A stretch of 64,000 nucleotides of DNA, from positions 35,261-99,260 of the forward strand of contig BDDC01000139.1 in the NCBI GenBank assembly GCA_001662425.1, in the 5' to 3' direction. Shown here piece after piece: positions 1 through 10,342 of this stretch. Source of the stretch: Chlamydomonas sphaeroides. Lineage: Eukaryota > Chlorophyta > Chlorophyceae > Chlamydomonadales > Chlamydomonadaceae. Position numbers and translations under genes: made by a program. Position 1 is the first letter of the stretch; each line of letters begins with the position of its first letter. The notes beneath the pieces are model-generated. The model made no database searches and was not told the DNA's origin. It was given only the letters and a program-made list of their open reading frames with translations.

Positions 1-962
1 CTGGCGCCCTTGTCCATCAGCAGCCGCACCGCCTGCAGGCAGCAGCGGAAGGGGGAGGGGTCGGGGCAACAGAGTGTGTGGGTGGCGGCCCACAGTGGCG
101 CCCACAGAGCAGCAGCACGCGAGCCGCCCCGCGCGCGTGCCACGCCCAAGGCCGCAGGCGCGCCTGAGCGCTTCCCGCCATGCTCGCATGCTGCCTCACC
201 TCCCGCAATGCCCCAGCCCCCCGCCCTAGCCCCAGCCGGCATGCGGAGGCCCTGCCCCCCCTTTTCCCCTCCCCGCCCCCCCCTCTCCCCCCCTCCCCCC
301 ACCCTCCACCAGGGGCCGCACCTCCAGGTGGCCGTTGAGGCAGGCCCAGTGCAGCGGCGTGTTGCCCTGCTCGTTGGCCGCATCGGGCAGCTGCGGCACG
401 GGGGTTGGGGCGGGGGTTAGGGCGGGGGTTGGGGCGGGGGTTGGGGTGGGGTGGGGTGGGGTGAGGTGGGCAGGGAGGGGCTGGGCGGCGGGGTCGAGGT
501 GGCGCTGGGGCCGCGCTGTACTGATGCCAGCTGGGGCGCCGCCGCTGCTGGGAGGGGGAGGGCGCGGGGCACCCACCGCGCCTGCCTCCAGCAAGCGCGC
601 GATGACCTCCGTGTGGCCGTTGGCGCTGGCCATGTGCAGGGCTGGAGGGGGGCAGGGGGGGGCGCGTAAGGGCGGGGCTGTCAGGCAGCCCCCGGCCCCG
701 GGGTGGCAAGCTCCGCACGGTTGCTGCGTGCCGGCCGCCAACACGCCACCCCGGCTCCCACCCCCTGCCCCACGGCTGGTCCCCGGCTCCCACCCCCCGC
801 CCCACCCAGGGAGGGCCCACCTGTACGGCCCATGTCGTCCTTGCTGTCTATGGGCACGTTGCGGGCCAGCGCCGCGTCCACATCCTCCATGTCGCCATAC
901 CGCGCGCCGTCTATAAGCAGCTCCACCAGCTCGGGGTCCGCGTCTCCTGCTATGCTGGGCAT
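1..962 (-). CDS. Ankyrin-repeat protein, 5' part (runs off the window)
   Basis: Four exons can be joined in frame: 962-821, 641-577, 390-322 and 32-1. The ATG at 962-960 opens a protein starting MPSIAGDADPELVELLIDGA, followed by helix-turn-helix ankyrin units: one with the TALHMASANGHTEVIARLL core, one with NTPLHWACLNGHLE, and a third begun by AVRLLMDKGA. All junctions are GT-AG and keep the frame (for example ACAG joined to CCCTG gives TAL). Ankyrin repeats mediate protein-protein binding; nothing here shows the partner. The N-terminus resembles small soluble ankyrin proteins of the Yar1 kind, but that is only a resemblance. The 3' end lies outside the window. Its introns are G/C-rich simple repeats. 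Confidence 0.85.
403..465. repeat. G-rich minisatellite in an ankyrin-gene intron
   Basis: The + strand carries four tandem variants of GGGGCGGGGGTT followed by repeated GGGGT units. Runs of four or more G recur every few bases, which is the pattern of G-quadruplex-forming DNA. It lies in intron 2 (391-576) of the ankyrin gene, on the strand opposite the transcript. Confidence 0.8.
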
Positions 963-1829
963 GCTCGTGGTGCTGTAGGCAGCCGCAATCCCGTCGCTAG
1001 TGAGGACAGCCCTGAATGCCGTGCGGATGTGTCGGCGCCGCCAACTACGCGAACACTGAACGATGTTGTGTGCGCTCAGCAGTAACAAGATTGGCTGTAG
1101 GCAGCACAACGCCCCCGTAATCACGAGAGTCCGACTGTTCGAGTAAGCACGCTGCTGGAACTGCTCGCCAGTGCGATGATATTCTGCGAAATGTGCAAGG
1201 CGTATGTTGCGTCAGGATTGAGCCAACAGCACGAACCCTGGTGGACACGCACCCATTCCACCTCCCCGCTGCCGCGCGATGGCGCCGAACATCGACCGCA
1301 CTACTCTTCCCTTTGCTGCTCCTCGTGTCGCAGTGACAGAGTGTATTCAACGAAACCCTGGCGCCCGCCTCTTCCCTTAACTCCTTCACCTCCTCGTAGC
1401 GACGTCTTCGAGTTCAAAGATTGATCGAGCACAGCTTGCGGCCTCCTCCTCCTCCTCCTCGTCCTCGTCCTCGTCCTCGTCGTCCTCCTCCTCCTCTGCC
1501 AGGGTTCGTACTCCCAACGCCGCCGCCGCCGCCGCCGCCGCCATCCCTCCCGTCGCCACGCCCGCCACCGCCCCCACAAAATCCCCCCTTACCACCCTTA
1601 CCCTTTCACGCTGCCGGTCACGACAGGCTTGTACAACAGAGAGGCCGCAACGCGAAACTGGAGCATTGACAAGCCTCAAGACCTCACGTTGGCGCCTGCG
1701 TCAGGATTTTGAATAGACACCCCACAGCCAAACCTGGGCGCCCAGACCGCAGCCGCCTCTCCCACGGCGCTGCGCCTCCAGCAGTGCACAAATGCGACTG
1801 TGCGCTGCACGCCCGGCCAGTGGCGCGCA
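963..1829. other. Intergenic: ankyrin-gene 5' region with trinucleotide repeats
   Basis: No convincing gene. It separates the 3' end of the 1830-4675 gene from the start of the ankyrin gene and must hold the latter's promoter. A TCC/TCG tract (about 1439-1500) and a GCC tract (about 1519-1545) are low-complexity DNA. On the minus strand they read as a Glu/Asp and Ala run in an open frame (1386-1679) that has no good start codon. Confidence 0.6.
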
Positions 1830-4675
1830 TCACGCCCGAGCCGCGCGCACTGCACTGGGCGGCCGTGCCGCGGCGCGACCGGCCCCCGACCCAGGGGACT
1901 GCGCCTGAGCCCACGCCCCGCTGTCGGCCGCCTCTCGCACCAGGCCAGTCAGCCCGGGCGCGTGCTGCCGCTCGCCCGCGCCGACCGCGCGGCACGCCTG
2001 CCGTGACGCCAGGTACGCCCCCGACACCAGCTCCAGGTCCACCACCAGCGCGTGACGCGGCACGGGGCCCGCCTCGCGCGGCGTGGTGCTGCCCCGGGGG
2101 CTGCCCCGGGGGCTGGCGGCGCCGGTGTTCCAGCCGCTGCTGGGGCGGTTGGACGAGGGGCCCGAGGCCCGCTCGTTGCTCTGCACCTGCGGGGCGAGGC
2201 GTGGGGCAGCAGGGGCTGCTGGCTGCGGGCTGCTCCTTCGTCAAGTGTGCACTCAACACCCCATATGAACCCCCCTACGAGGGGCCTGCTGGCGGCAACC
2301 CGGCAGCAGCTGCGCGCCGGCTGCTCCCGCCCCCGCGCCGCACCTTGTGCATCCAGGGTCCCGGCCGGCCGCTGGCCACTGCCTCCCGCTGAGCCTCCAG
2401 CTGGAGCCGGGCCTGCGAGCCAGGGGCAGAGGCCGGGGGTCGGGAGGGCCGCGGCTGCTGCGGCCAAGCAGGGCCCCGCCCCGGCGGCACCAGCAGCCGC
2501 CCTGTGGCCCTGCGCCGTGGCTGCCCCCCCCCCCCTGGAGGCGGGGCCCACCTGCAGCGCCGCCGCGGCCTGGTCCAGGGCGGGGTTGGTGGCCACGGTG
2601 GCGGGCGGCGGCACGGGCCTCGCGCCCGCATCCATAAGCACCTGCGGCGGGAGGGGGGGTGTGCGCGGGGTGGCGGGTGGGGAGCGGTTGACGCCCCGGA
2701 GGCGAGGGGGGGCCGGCCCCACCAGAGGACGGTGCGGGGTTGATACGGTGCGGGGTTGATACAGCGGGAGGGGATGGTATCCTCCTTCCCCTCGCCCGTA
2801 TCACCCCCGCCCTCCCTATGGCCCCTCAATCAATCTCATCCCCGCCCCACCCCGCCCCACCCTGAATGCCACCTCCCAGCCCCCGCCCCCTCCACCCACC
2901 AGCGCGATGCGGTCCTCCAGCGGCAGAGTGAACGTGCCCGGGTTGCCCCCCGGCAGGATGCCCGCCACGCAGCGGCCCACGCGGGTGCCGGCGCCCGTGC
3001 CCAGCCCCAAGCCGGAGGCCAGCACCTCCTCGCGGCACATGATGTTGGAGGCGGGGCCGTCGGGCAGGATGGCCAGCGCCGAGCTGGGGGACTGGTGCGC
3101 CAGCGCGGCCGCACAGGCGCCGCTGGGGGCTGCGCCGGCGTGCGACCGCCGCGGCGAGCGCGGCGGCGAGAGGGGCGGCACGGCGCCGGAGCCGGAGCGC
3201 CCTTGCGAGCGGGTGGGGGACGCCGGCGGCGCCTCGGCGCCCAGCGCCAAGGCAGGCACGGCGGAGCGCGGCCGTGCGGCGGGCGAGCACGGCGGGTGCG
3301 GCTCTGGCGGTCCGGCGGCGGCACCCGCTGGCAGCCACAGGCCGGCCAGCGGTACATGCGCGGCGGAGCGAGGCCGCGCGGGGGAGGAGGGGGTCAGCGA
3401 GGCGCTCTGGGGCCGGGAACCGGGCGTCCGAGCTGCTGCTGGCGAGGCGAGCGCCCCACGCGGGGGGGACAAGGGCTGGCCGCCATCCAGGCGCCGCGCT
3501 GCCGTGGGAGCGGCCGCCGCGGCTGCTGCGCGCTGCGCCTCGCCCGCCGCTGTGGCCACCGCCGCCGCCACGTCCGCCGCCGAGGCTGCAGGCCCGAAGC
3601 GCAGCCCCCCGGCGGCCTGCAAGGTGCCTCGCTGACCGGGCGCTGGTGCTGCCGACGAGGCGGATGATGCCCGGGCCGCGGGCGGTGCCGCGCCCGCTAT
3701 GGACGCCGGCCTCCACATGAGCGCCTCGGAGGCGGGCGAGGCGCTGTAGACGTCCCCGTAGAAGAAGTCGGGGCAGCACTCGGAGGGCAGCGACTCGCAG
3801 CCCTGCTCGCTGGCCTCAGTGGCGGCCGCCGCGTGCTGGCCCCCGAGCAGCTCCGGCACACGGCCTGGCCGCGGGCTGGGTGCGCCCGAGGCCGCCTCCG
3901 CGAACGAGGCCTCCGCAGCCCCGCCCCACGCGGCCGGTGGGTCCGGCCCCGCCGCGGCCCCCGGGCGGCTGGGCCCACTGGAGGCCGGGTAGGCCGCTGA
4001 GGCCTCGCTACAGGGGCGGCTGGCCGGCGCATGGCCGCGCGGGCTGCCGCTGGCACTGGCGCTGCCGCCGGCGTCCCAGGCCCTGGCCGCCCGCTGGGCG
4101 CAGGGGCCGGCTGCGCCGTGGTGTCCTGACACGGCCGCAGTGGGCAAGCGGGCAGCCGAGCTAGGTCGCAGCCGGCCGTCGTGGAAGTGCGCGGGGCCGG
4201 TGGGCGTCGCCGCGGAGCTGGCAGGCGAGCCCGGGCACTGCATGGGGGAGGCGCCGTGGCGCGCCAGGGGGCTGGACGCAGCGCTGCTGCCCGGCGAGTG
4301 GGGGTGGGGTTGCAGGCCCCGCACCAGCAGGAGGGGCGCCTCGGGCTCCGCACACGCCCGGTGCACGGCCGCGGCAGTGGCGGCGGCACGCGCAAGGATG
4401 GCCGAGCGGCGGTTGGGCGATGTTGCCGGGGCTGCCGAGGGCGCCCTTGGCTGAGCAGTGTGGGCTGCCTGAGGACTGCGGGGCGGCGGCGGCTGGCGGA
4501 GGTCCGGACGTGGGGTCGCCGGTAGGTACACTTTGATGTGCGGCGACGCTGGCTGCCACTCATAGGCCTGGTCCTGGCGGCCTAGGTGGTGCTCGAGTGC
4601 GGCTGGCGCGTGGGCCGAGTCCGTCATTACGGCGTGCCGACCAGGCGTCCACAGCCCCCTGCTGTTGCCAGACAT
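1830..4675 (-). CDS. Unrecognised Ala/Ser/Pro-rich protein, 4 exons
   Basis: Exons 4675-2900, 2641-2552, 2412-2344 and 2186-1830 join in frame (592, 30, 23 and 118 codons plus stop), giving about 763 residues. The ATG at 4675 is the first in the open frame; a second at 4627 (MTDSAHAP) is an alternative start. Exon 1 is largely disordered Ala/Ser/Pro sequence rich in SP and SPR motifs, the kind of sites used by proline-directed kinases. More ordered patches are EWQPASPHIKVYLPA near the N-terminus, a segment ending LPLEDRIAL at the exon 1 junction, and HALVVDLELVSGAYLAS in exon 4. I recognise no domain, signal peptide or membrane span. Splice sites and frame continuity support a real gene; the function is unknown. 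Confidence 0.6.
2730..2761. repeat. Two tandem copies of a 16-bp unit
   Basis: The unit GGTGCGGGGTTGATAC occurs twice head to tail (2730-2745 and 2746-2761). It lies within intron 1 of the 1830-4675 gene. Confidence 0.8.
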
Positions 4676-5895
4676 CCTTGTCTGGGAGCAAGCTCCAGGC
4701 TCCTGACGTGTTCCGGGCTGCTAACGCTGGTGTGCTGGGGCCAAGGCCAGGGCATGCTTGTCGGACTGCGACGCGTGTGAGGACATCGGCCGGGGTAGCC
4801 GGGCTTAGTGCCCCGAGCGAACACAAAGTGGTGCGGTGGCGGGTGACGGGCCTGCATAAATGCATTCCGATAGCATTGCCGTGCACCTCACGCCCTACCA
4901 GGGCTTCAGGTCCTGCCGCATGCGCATGTCGCGCTCGGGCCGGCGACATGATGGAGCTAGAGCTGCAGCCTCCTTGGTGTGTTGTGTTTATATGATGACG
5001 GTCTGTGGTTTTGCGTGAAACAGGGAAACTTGGCTGCTGGAATTTCGCTCTTGCCGTCTTGGCTGGCCTGTGCGCAAGCCAAAAGTTAAGAGTACGCTTG
5101 CTTCATACAATTGAGAAATACTGATATATCAAGGGCTTTGCGTGTGGCGGAAATTCGGGCATGCCGGAGTTCGCCCTGAAGTACAGGTGACCCTGTGTGT
5201 CACGTAATCCAGAGCCAGCCTGGTGCGCATGTCTTGCACACAATGCGTCCTATTATCACGAGCAGAGGCTGACTCAGGCGGGAGTACAGCGGAAGCACCC
5301 CTGCCGGCACGTCGTGTTGGCCCTCCTTCGGCCCTCCGCGAACGCTCCGCGCCGTCCCGCGCCTCTCCGCGCCACGCTTGCCACCCCCGTGCCCGCCCTG
5401 CCCTCGCCGCGCCAACCATCAATGCCAATGCGCTACGACACTCCAAATCCAGAGCGCCTGACATCATAGGCGTCACGAGCAAGGGATTACTTGTACACAC
5501 GCTGGCCGACCCCCCACCTGCGCTAGGTAGTCGACCCTTGCTGGACCGCCAGCGCCAATCCCTGCCCCAATGCAGCTTCCAATGGGATACATGGATGAAT
5601 GGCCTCACCAGCTTTATGTGCGGCGCAACCCATGTCTGCGCAGGGCCATGCGCAGGGCCGCACACACCAACACCGGGCAGCCAACCCGAATGGCGTTCAT
5701 ACACCAAGTAACGAGTTTCTGTGATTCAAAGACGCAATGAATGCAGCCATACGACGACGGCAGCAGTGGCCACTGGCTGTCAAGCAGTGCAACGCCGGCA
5801 GCCAGCCGCCCTATCCGACACATGCTGGCTCGTAGCACGAGGCGCCATGACGGCCCGCCCTCGCTGCGGTCGCCACCGCTAGCGCTACGCGAGCG
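4676..5895. other. Intergenic, less GC-rich
   Basis: About 1.2 kb between two minus-strand genes, expected to hold the 3' UTR of the upstream gene and the promoter of the downstream one. AT content is clearly higher around 4980-5160 than in the flanking exons. I see no conserved coding segment, RNA gene or clear polyadenylation motif. Confidence 0.5.
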
Positions 5896-7630
5896 CTACT
5901 CGCCGCCCGTGCGCACGCGCAGGCTGATGCCGGGCCGCAGCGCCCTCGCCCTCGCCTGGCCCGCCTCCTTGGTGGCGCGGTACTCGAGGCCCGCGGAGCT
6001 GCTGGCAGTGCGCTCCAGGGCGCCGCCGCTCACGCTGGTGCCCGGGCTGCCCGGCCCGCCCTCCCCGCCCCCGGCCCTGCTGCCCCCCGTCCCCAGGTCC
6101 GCCATGTCCCGGGCACTCAGCGCCGCGCCGCTCACGGCCGCTCGCTGCGCCGCTTGCCGCCGGGCAAGCTGCAGCTGCTCCGCCGCGTCGCGGGGGCTGG
6201 CCGGCGGCTGCGGCCCCGCGTGCCCCGGCCCCGCCACGGTCCGCAACGTGGGGCTGTGCGGCGCTGCCGACTGCGGCATCACCTCGCGTATGATGCTGCC
6301 GATGGCCTCGTCCGCACTGACGCCTGCGGGATAGAGCGGCCGGCGGGGCGGGCGTGGGGGGCGGCGGCGGCGGCGGCAGTGGCAGAGGAGGCTTAGGTAA
6401 GGGATGGCCAAGGCGAGCGTGAGCCCGGGAGCCGGACACGGCCCAGTCCAGCAGCCCTGCAGCATCTACCTCACACGCCCCAGCTTAGAGGGTCGCCACA
6501 CTGCGGACGCCGTTACGACACGACGCCGGGCTGCGCTTGGATCCCCCCCGGCCCCCACACGACTGCGAAGCGGGTGGCGGCGACGGCTTCTCTGGTGGTG
6601 GCACGAACGGCGGTAACGGGTTGCGCGGGCTTGCTGTGCTGTGGGCGCATTCATTCCGTGCGCGGCTTTCCCTTGATACAACCCCGGCCCCATAGCACTC
6701 TGTTGCAAGCCCCTGAGGCCTTTCCCCTCCCCCAGCCGCCGCCGCACACTTGCCGTATGTGTTGCCCCGGTGCAGGCAGTGCTGGTTGACGAGTAACAGC
6801 CGGGCGCGTGAAGCCGCCGCGGGTTGCTGCAGCTGCAGGCGGGAGGGCGGGAACAGCTGGCCCTGGTTGCCGCGGGGCGACGCCGGCGGCGGGCTGGGGG
6901 CGGCCTGGCCCGCAGCGGCGGCGGACACTGCAGCGGCGGCGGCATGCGGCAGGCTGGCGCCGGTGAAGGGCCCGCTCGCGAGCGGGCCCGTGAAGGAGGC
7001 CGTGCGCATGGAGAGCGAGGGCTGCAGCTCGCGGCCGCGGGGGACTGGCGCGGCGCGTGATGGCGCCGACGGCACGGACACGCAGGAGGCGGTCCGCGAC
7101 AGCGGCCCCTCCGCGCCGGCATCGCCGAGCTGATCAGCGGCTGGCGCTTGAGAGCTGGCGGCGGCGGCAGGGGCGATGGAGCTGCGGTGCCGCATCGAGG
7201 GTGAGTCGGGCCTGCTGTTGGGGGCGCTGTGCTGTTTGACGCTGGCCATTATGGCGGGTATAGCGCCACTCCATCGCTTCACTTCGTAGGCCCCGCAACT
7301 AGCGCCAGCGGTGGGGGCGTCCTGTAGCCGGCGCCGCTGATCCAGCTCGTGCTGGTGGTGTTGCTGCCGCGTCTGGAACGGTGTGGGCGAGGATGTGCCA
7401 TGTGGCAATCGCCGCACGGTTGGGGATAGAGTACGCGTCGGTTGGCTGGAGAGCTGGTACAGGCCCGAGTGGCGCTGAGGTGTGCCATTGCGCGAGCCTG
7501 GGGAGAGACCTGTGAAACTGGCCGCGCTCGGTGAGACCGCTGTGGATGACGCTTTCCGCTGCAAGTCCAGCTCAAGAGTAGGCAATGGTGGTATAGGGTC
7601 GCCCACAAGGTCCGCATGTCCAGGTTCCAT
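5896..7630 (-). CDS. Unrecognised Ser/Ala/Pro-rich protein, 2 exons
   Basis: Exon 1 is 7630-6754 and exon 2 is 6323-5896, giving 434 residues. The ATG at 7630 (MEPGHADLVGDPIPPLP) is the first in the frame. The open frame continues upstream through 7669 with protein-like sequence, so a further 5' exon is possible. The only junction that keeps frame joins NTY-G to VSADEAIGSIIREVM and uses a GC donor with the strong context GCAAGT. The protein is mostly disordered with many SP and SPR motifs. The region after the junction (SADEAIGSIIREVMPQ, then a Gln/Ala/Arg helix near AEQLQLARRQAAQRAA) looks more ordered. No known domain. Its composition resembles the 1830-4675 neighbour but I see no shared blocks. 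Confidence 0.55.
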
Positions 7631-8417
7631 GCGATGAATCAGCGTCTTAACGGCAACAGCCAGATTCAACCTCTGGCGCTTGAAAATAAAGTGTTAGTTG
7701 TCCGCAGAAAAAACACTATAACTAGAAGCAAAGAGTGACTGAAACGTGAAAATGTTGCAAATGAAACGTGCTGCAACGTTGCTGGTTGCGTGTAGCACAA
7801 GAAAGTTTTCAAGCAAATGCGTCCCAATATGACGGTCCTTTGGCAGCGACCGACGCCCACGGCGACACGGCCGCTCGCTGTGCTCCAGGGTGCTCTCCCC
7901 CTCCCGGCCCCCCTACTCAGCCCTGCACGTGCCTTCCACTAGCGGCCGCCGTGGCGGTCGGGGGGCGTGCCCCGAGAGCTTTACAGTGTGTGAGGAGGAG
8001 CGGCGCAGTAGACGTCGCAAAGGCACCATGTTTGCGAACGGAAAACGGGTGGGCGGGCGGAAGAGTATGGTATGGTCGTATGGAAGCTTTCCCTTGCCCC
8101 AAATACCAATCCGGGCGGGGGACATGGAAATCTGCTGAAGGGAGCTGTCTCCTGGTTGCAGGCCTTGGGGGGCCGTTGGTTCGCCTTCTGTCACGCCCAC
8201 TCCATGTAATCACCGTTTCCTACCGTGCCACGAACTCGCTCAGTGACATCCCTTTGAAGCACTTGAACATGGATCTGCCGCATTCTCCGGTCACCCACGT
8301 GTGGACTTGTCCGCGACCAGCATCCCTTCACGTAAGAAGGCCGCGGGAAGAAGGCGGGGGGTCCCCTAGTGGGTCCGCTGGCATGAGGGGGCTGGCTCCT
8401 GTTGGCTCCGACCTTTG
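7631..8417. other. Intergenic between a gene start and the Fanzor-like relic
   Basis: It holds the presumed promoter of the 5896-7630 gene, including an AT-richer stretch at about 7680-7810. Beyond 8000 it may include more of the degenerate mobile element, but no similarity to the second copy could be seen past 8420. No RNA gene or other coding segment seen. Confidence 0.5.
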
Positions 8418-8420
8418 GAT

Positions 8421-8747
8421 AACCTGTCCCAGCTGCGCATGGGTGCATGGCTCGCCCCAAATAGAGGCCAACCAGACCAGACCACACGGTCAGTCAAAAC
8501 GCGGTCATAGCTGAGACTATTTTAGGGGTCTCGGGCATGCACACCAAATTTCCGTGCCCTCACCCCACGGGCTGGACATAGCCGCCCGAATTGCCTCCAT
8601 GTGTGGCAGGTGCCACACCACACACACCATACATACTACTCCCGTGGCTCCGTGGAGCATCTCGAGAGGCCTCTTGCTCAGTGGGCTAACGCCTACTACA
8701 CCATGGCAGGACCGCATATCTTCACGCACGCTGCCGCTGCTGCCGCT
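8421..8747 (-). other. Conserved non-coding 3' flank of Fanzor-like copy A (candidate guide-RNA region)
   Basis: After the stop of the C-terminal tail (TAG 8750-8748), the minus strand continues as non-coding DNA that closely matches the sequence beyond the N gap in copy B (45487-45652). A 41-base block (8421-8461) is identical in both. A perfect hairpin with an 8-bp stem lies at 8601-8618. In characterised TnpB and Fanzor loci the guide RNA is encoded in and just after the 3' end of the nuclease gene. Assigning that role here is inference from position and conservation. Confidence 0.3.
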
Positions 8748-9816
8748 CTAGTTCTGTCGCGGCCGCTTGCGGCGGCAACTACCACTCCCTCCGCCTCCGC
8801 TGCCCGCCACATCGCCGCCCGGCCCATCGCCGCCGCCAGGGCGGAAGCAGGCCGGGCGCTCAGCCCCGAGCAGCTGGAGGGGGGTGGGCAGGAGCGTGTT
8901 GTTACGCTGCTGGTGTTACCCATTCACCCGGCCACCCAGTCACCCACCCGGCCGGCCGGCCCTCGCTGCCTCCGGCTCTGGACGTCCGGACCTGGACTGG
9001 CGCTCAAGCACACGATAACAGGGCTCGGGCCACCTCCTCCTTGGGCCGCCCGCCAGTCAGCCGCACGGCTTCGCGGTGCAGCACCCGCTGCTTGCAGATG
9101 TACACCCCGAGCCGCTGCTTGAGCTGGTGGGGGTCGGAGTTGTGGGCCAGGAGGTCCAACACGCCCAGCCCGCCCTAGTCGCCCAACAGGTGCTGCAGCC
9201 GCGCCTCGGGAGCGGCGCGAGTGGCAACCCGAGCGCTGGGAATGTCGGACTGGTAGGCAGCGAGCTGCGGCTGGCAGTTCGGCTGCCACTCCATCTATTG
9301 CCTCCTGGTCGCCCCGGCAGCCGCCGCTGGCGTGATGGCCACGCGACCCCCTGCCGTGCCGCGGCCGCTACCGCCGACGCCGTTTCCGGTGCCCCTTGCC
9401 GGTTGGAACCAGCGCCCTGCAACCGGCGGCCTGCAGCAATTGGCCGGTGAAGCCGGGCACTTGCGGGAAGCCCTTTGCGCAGGTCCAGTAGGCCCCCACG
9501 CCTGGGTCCACCCCGCACAGGAACAGATCCTTCAGCTCTGCCGCCGAGAGCCGAACCCCGGCCTCGGCCTCCTGGACTTCGCCGCCCGGCAGCCTCGCCG
9601 GGCGCGGCATGGCGACACGGAAGTCGACGCCACCGGTGCACCCGTACCCGGACAACTTGCGGGTGGCTGTGTCCAGCTCCTGGATGCGGAAGTGCAGCCT
9701 CAGGGCCGCCCAAGGACCATGGCTGGGGGTAAGGCCACGGGCGCAGGCCCAGTCCCCAAACGCGCCCACTGTGTTCTGGCCCCGTTGGCGATGCCACCGC
9801 CCGTCCCCTCGGCCCG

Positions 9817-9892
9817 CAGGCGCGGGCGCAGGCGCGGGCGCAGGCGCGGGCGCAGGCGCAAGCGCAGGCACAGGGCCGGGCGCAGGCCAACA
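9817..9892. repeat. 12-bp GC minisatellite
   Basis: Several tandem copies of a GCGGGCGCAGGC-type unit, decaying at the right-hand end. It lies near the 5' side of Fanzor-like copy A and would read as an Ala-Pro run on the minus strand. Confidence 0.75.
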
Positions 9893-9992
9893 CCACAGGC
9901 TCACCGGCTCTCGTCGTCGTTTCACTCGGACTCGACCTCTGTTCCCTTCCCCAAGAGCACCTCTGCCGCCCCCGCAGCACGCCGCAACGCAC

Positions 9993-10342
9993 CGTGGCGG
10001 GGGGGGAGCCTGTCGGCCCTGTCGGGCATGGTCAGCGTGCGTGGGGCGTACGGCACGTGTATTGGTGCCGAGTCAGCTCCTCCGCGCCGCAGTGTCGCCC
10101 TATCGGGTTCCTTGCCTGAAGCAATTCCTGGTGGAACTGAACACTTGACACAAAATAGCTAACAGCAACAAACTCAGCCATGAGCCGAGCGAATTTCTCG
10201 CTGCTGAGCTAAGTTGTTGCACATTTGTCCTTATTCTCTGTCTTCTTTCCAACCAATCTATGAGCTGAGCGAGCTGCTGCAGCCATTATGAAGCGGGGGC
10301 AGGAGGGGCGGCAACGGAGTTCAGCGCTTGTTCCCTGAAGCC
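9993..10342. other. Promoter region of the SnRK1 beta-gamma gene
   Basis: About 350 bases between the mobile-element relic and the start codon of the kinase-subunit gene. The stretch 10140-10270 is AT-richer. No TATA box can be named with confidence. Confidence 0.4.

Larger units (their letters stand above)
8418..9992 (-). pseudogene. Degenerate Fanzor-type (TnpB-like) nuclease element, copy A
   Basis: Read on the minus strand, this stretch keeps pieces of one protein in order. First is an open segment ending near 9368 that contains LCGVDPGVGAYWT (GVDPG at 9514-9500), the form of the RuvC-I catalytic motif in TnpB/Fanzor nucleases. Next, after a frame change, is a segment around 9292-9010 with GVYICKQRVLHRE and LTGGRPKEEV, matching copy B (44.3 kb) almost word for word. 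It is broken by a TAG at 9177 and a TGA at 9006. Last is a C-terminal tail at 8880-8748 ending RRKRPRQN, a basic nuclear-localisation-like tail. The zinc ribbon and RuvC-III exons are gone, with only intron sequence left between. Fanzors are RNA-guided DNA nucleases of eukaryotic transposons. This copy cannot encode an active one. Confidence 0.7.

Noticed and set aside
17..820. Long overlapping open frames on both strands in GC-rich DNA
   Set aside because: At this GC content stop codons are rare, so long frames arise by chance. They are shadows of the ankyrin exons or run through introns with clear splice signals.
1386..1679. Open frame with Ala and Glu/Asp runs on the minus strand
   Set aside because: It is coded by trinucleotide repeats, lacks an upstream ATG and has no supported splice partner. 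More likely low-complexity intergenic DNA.
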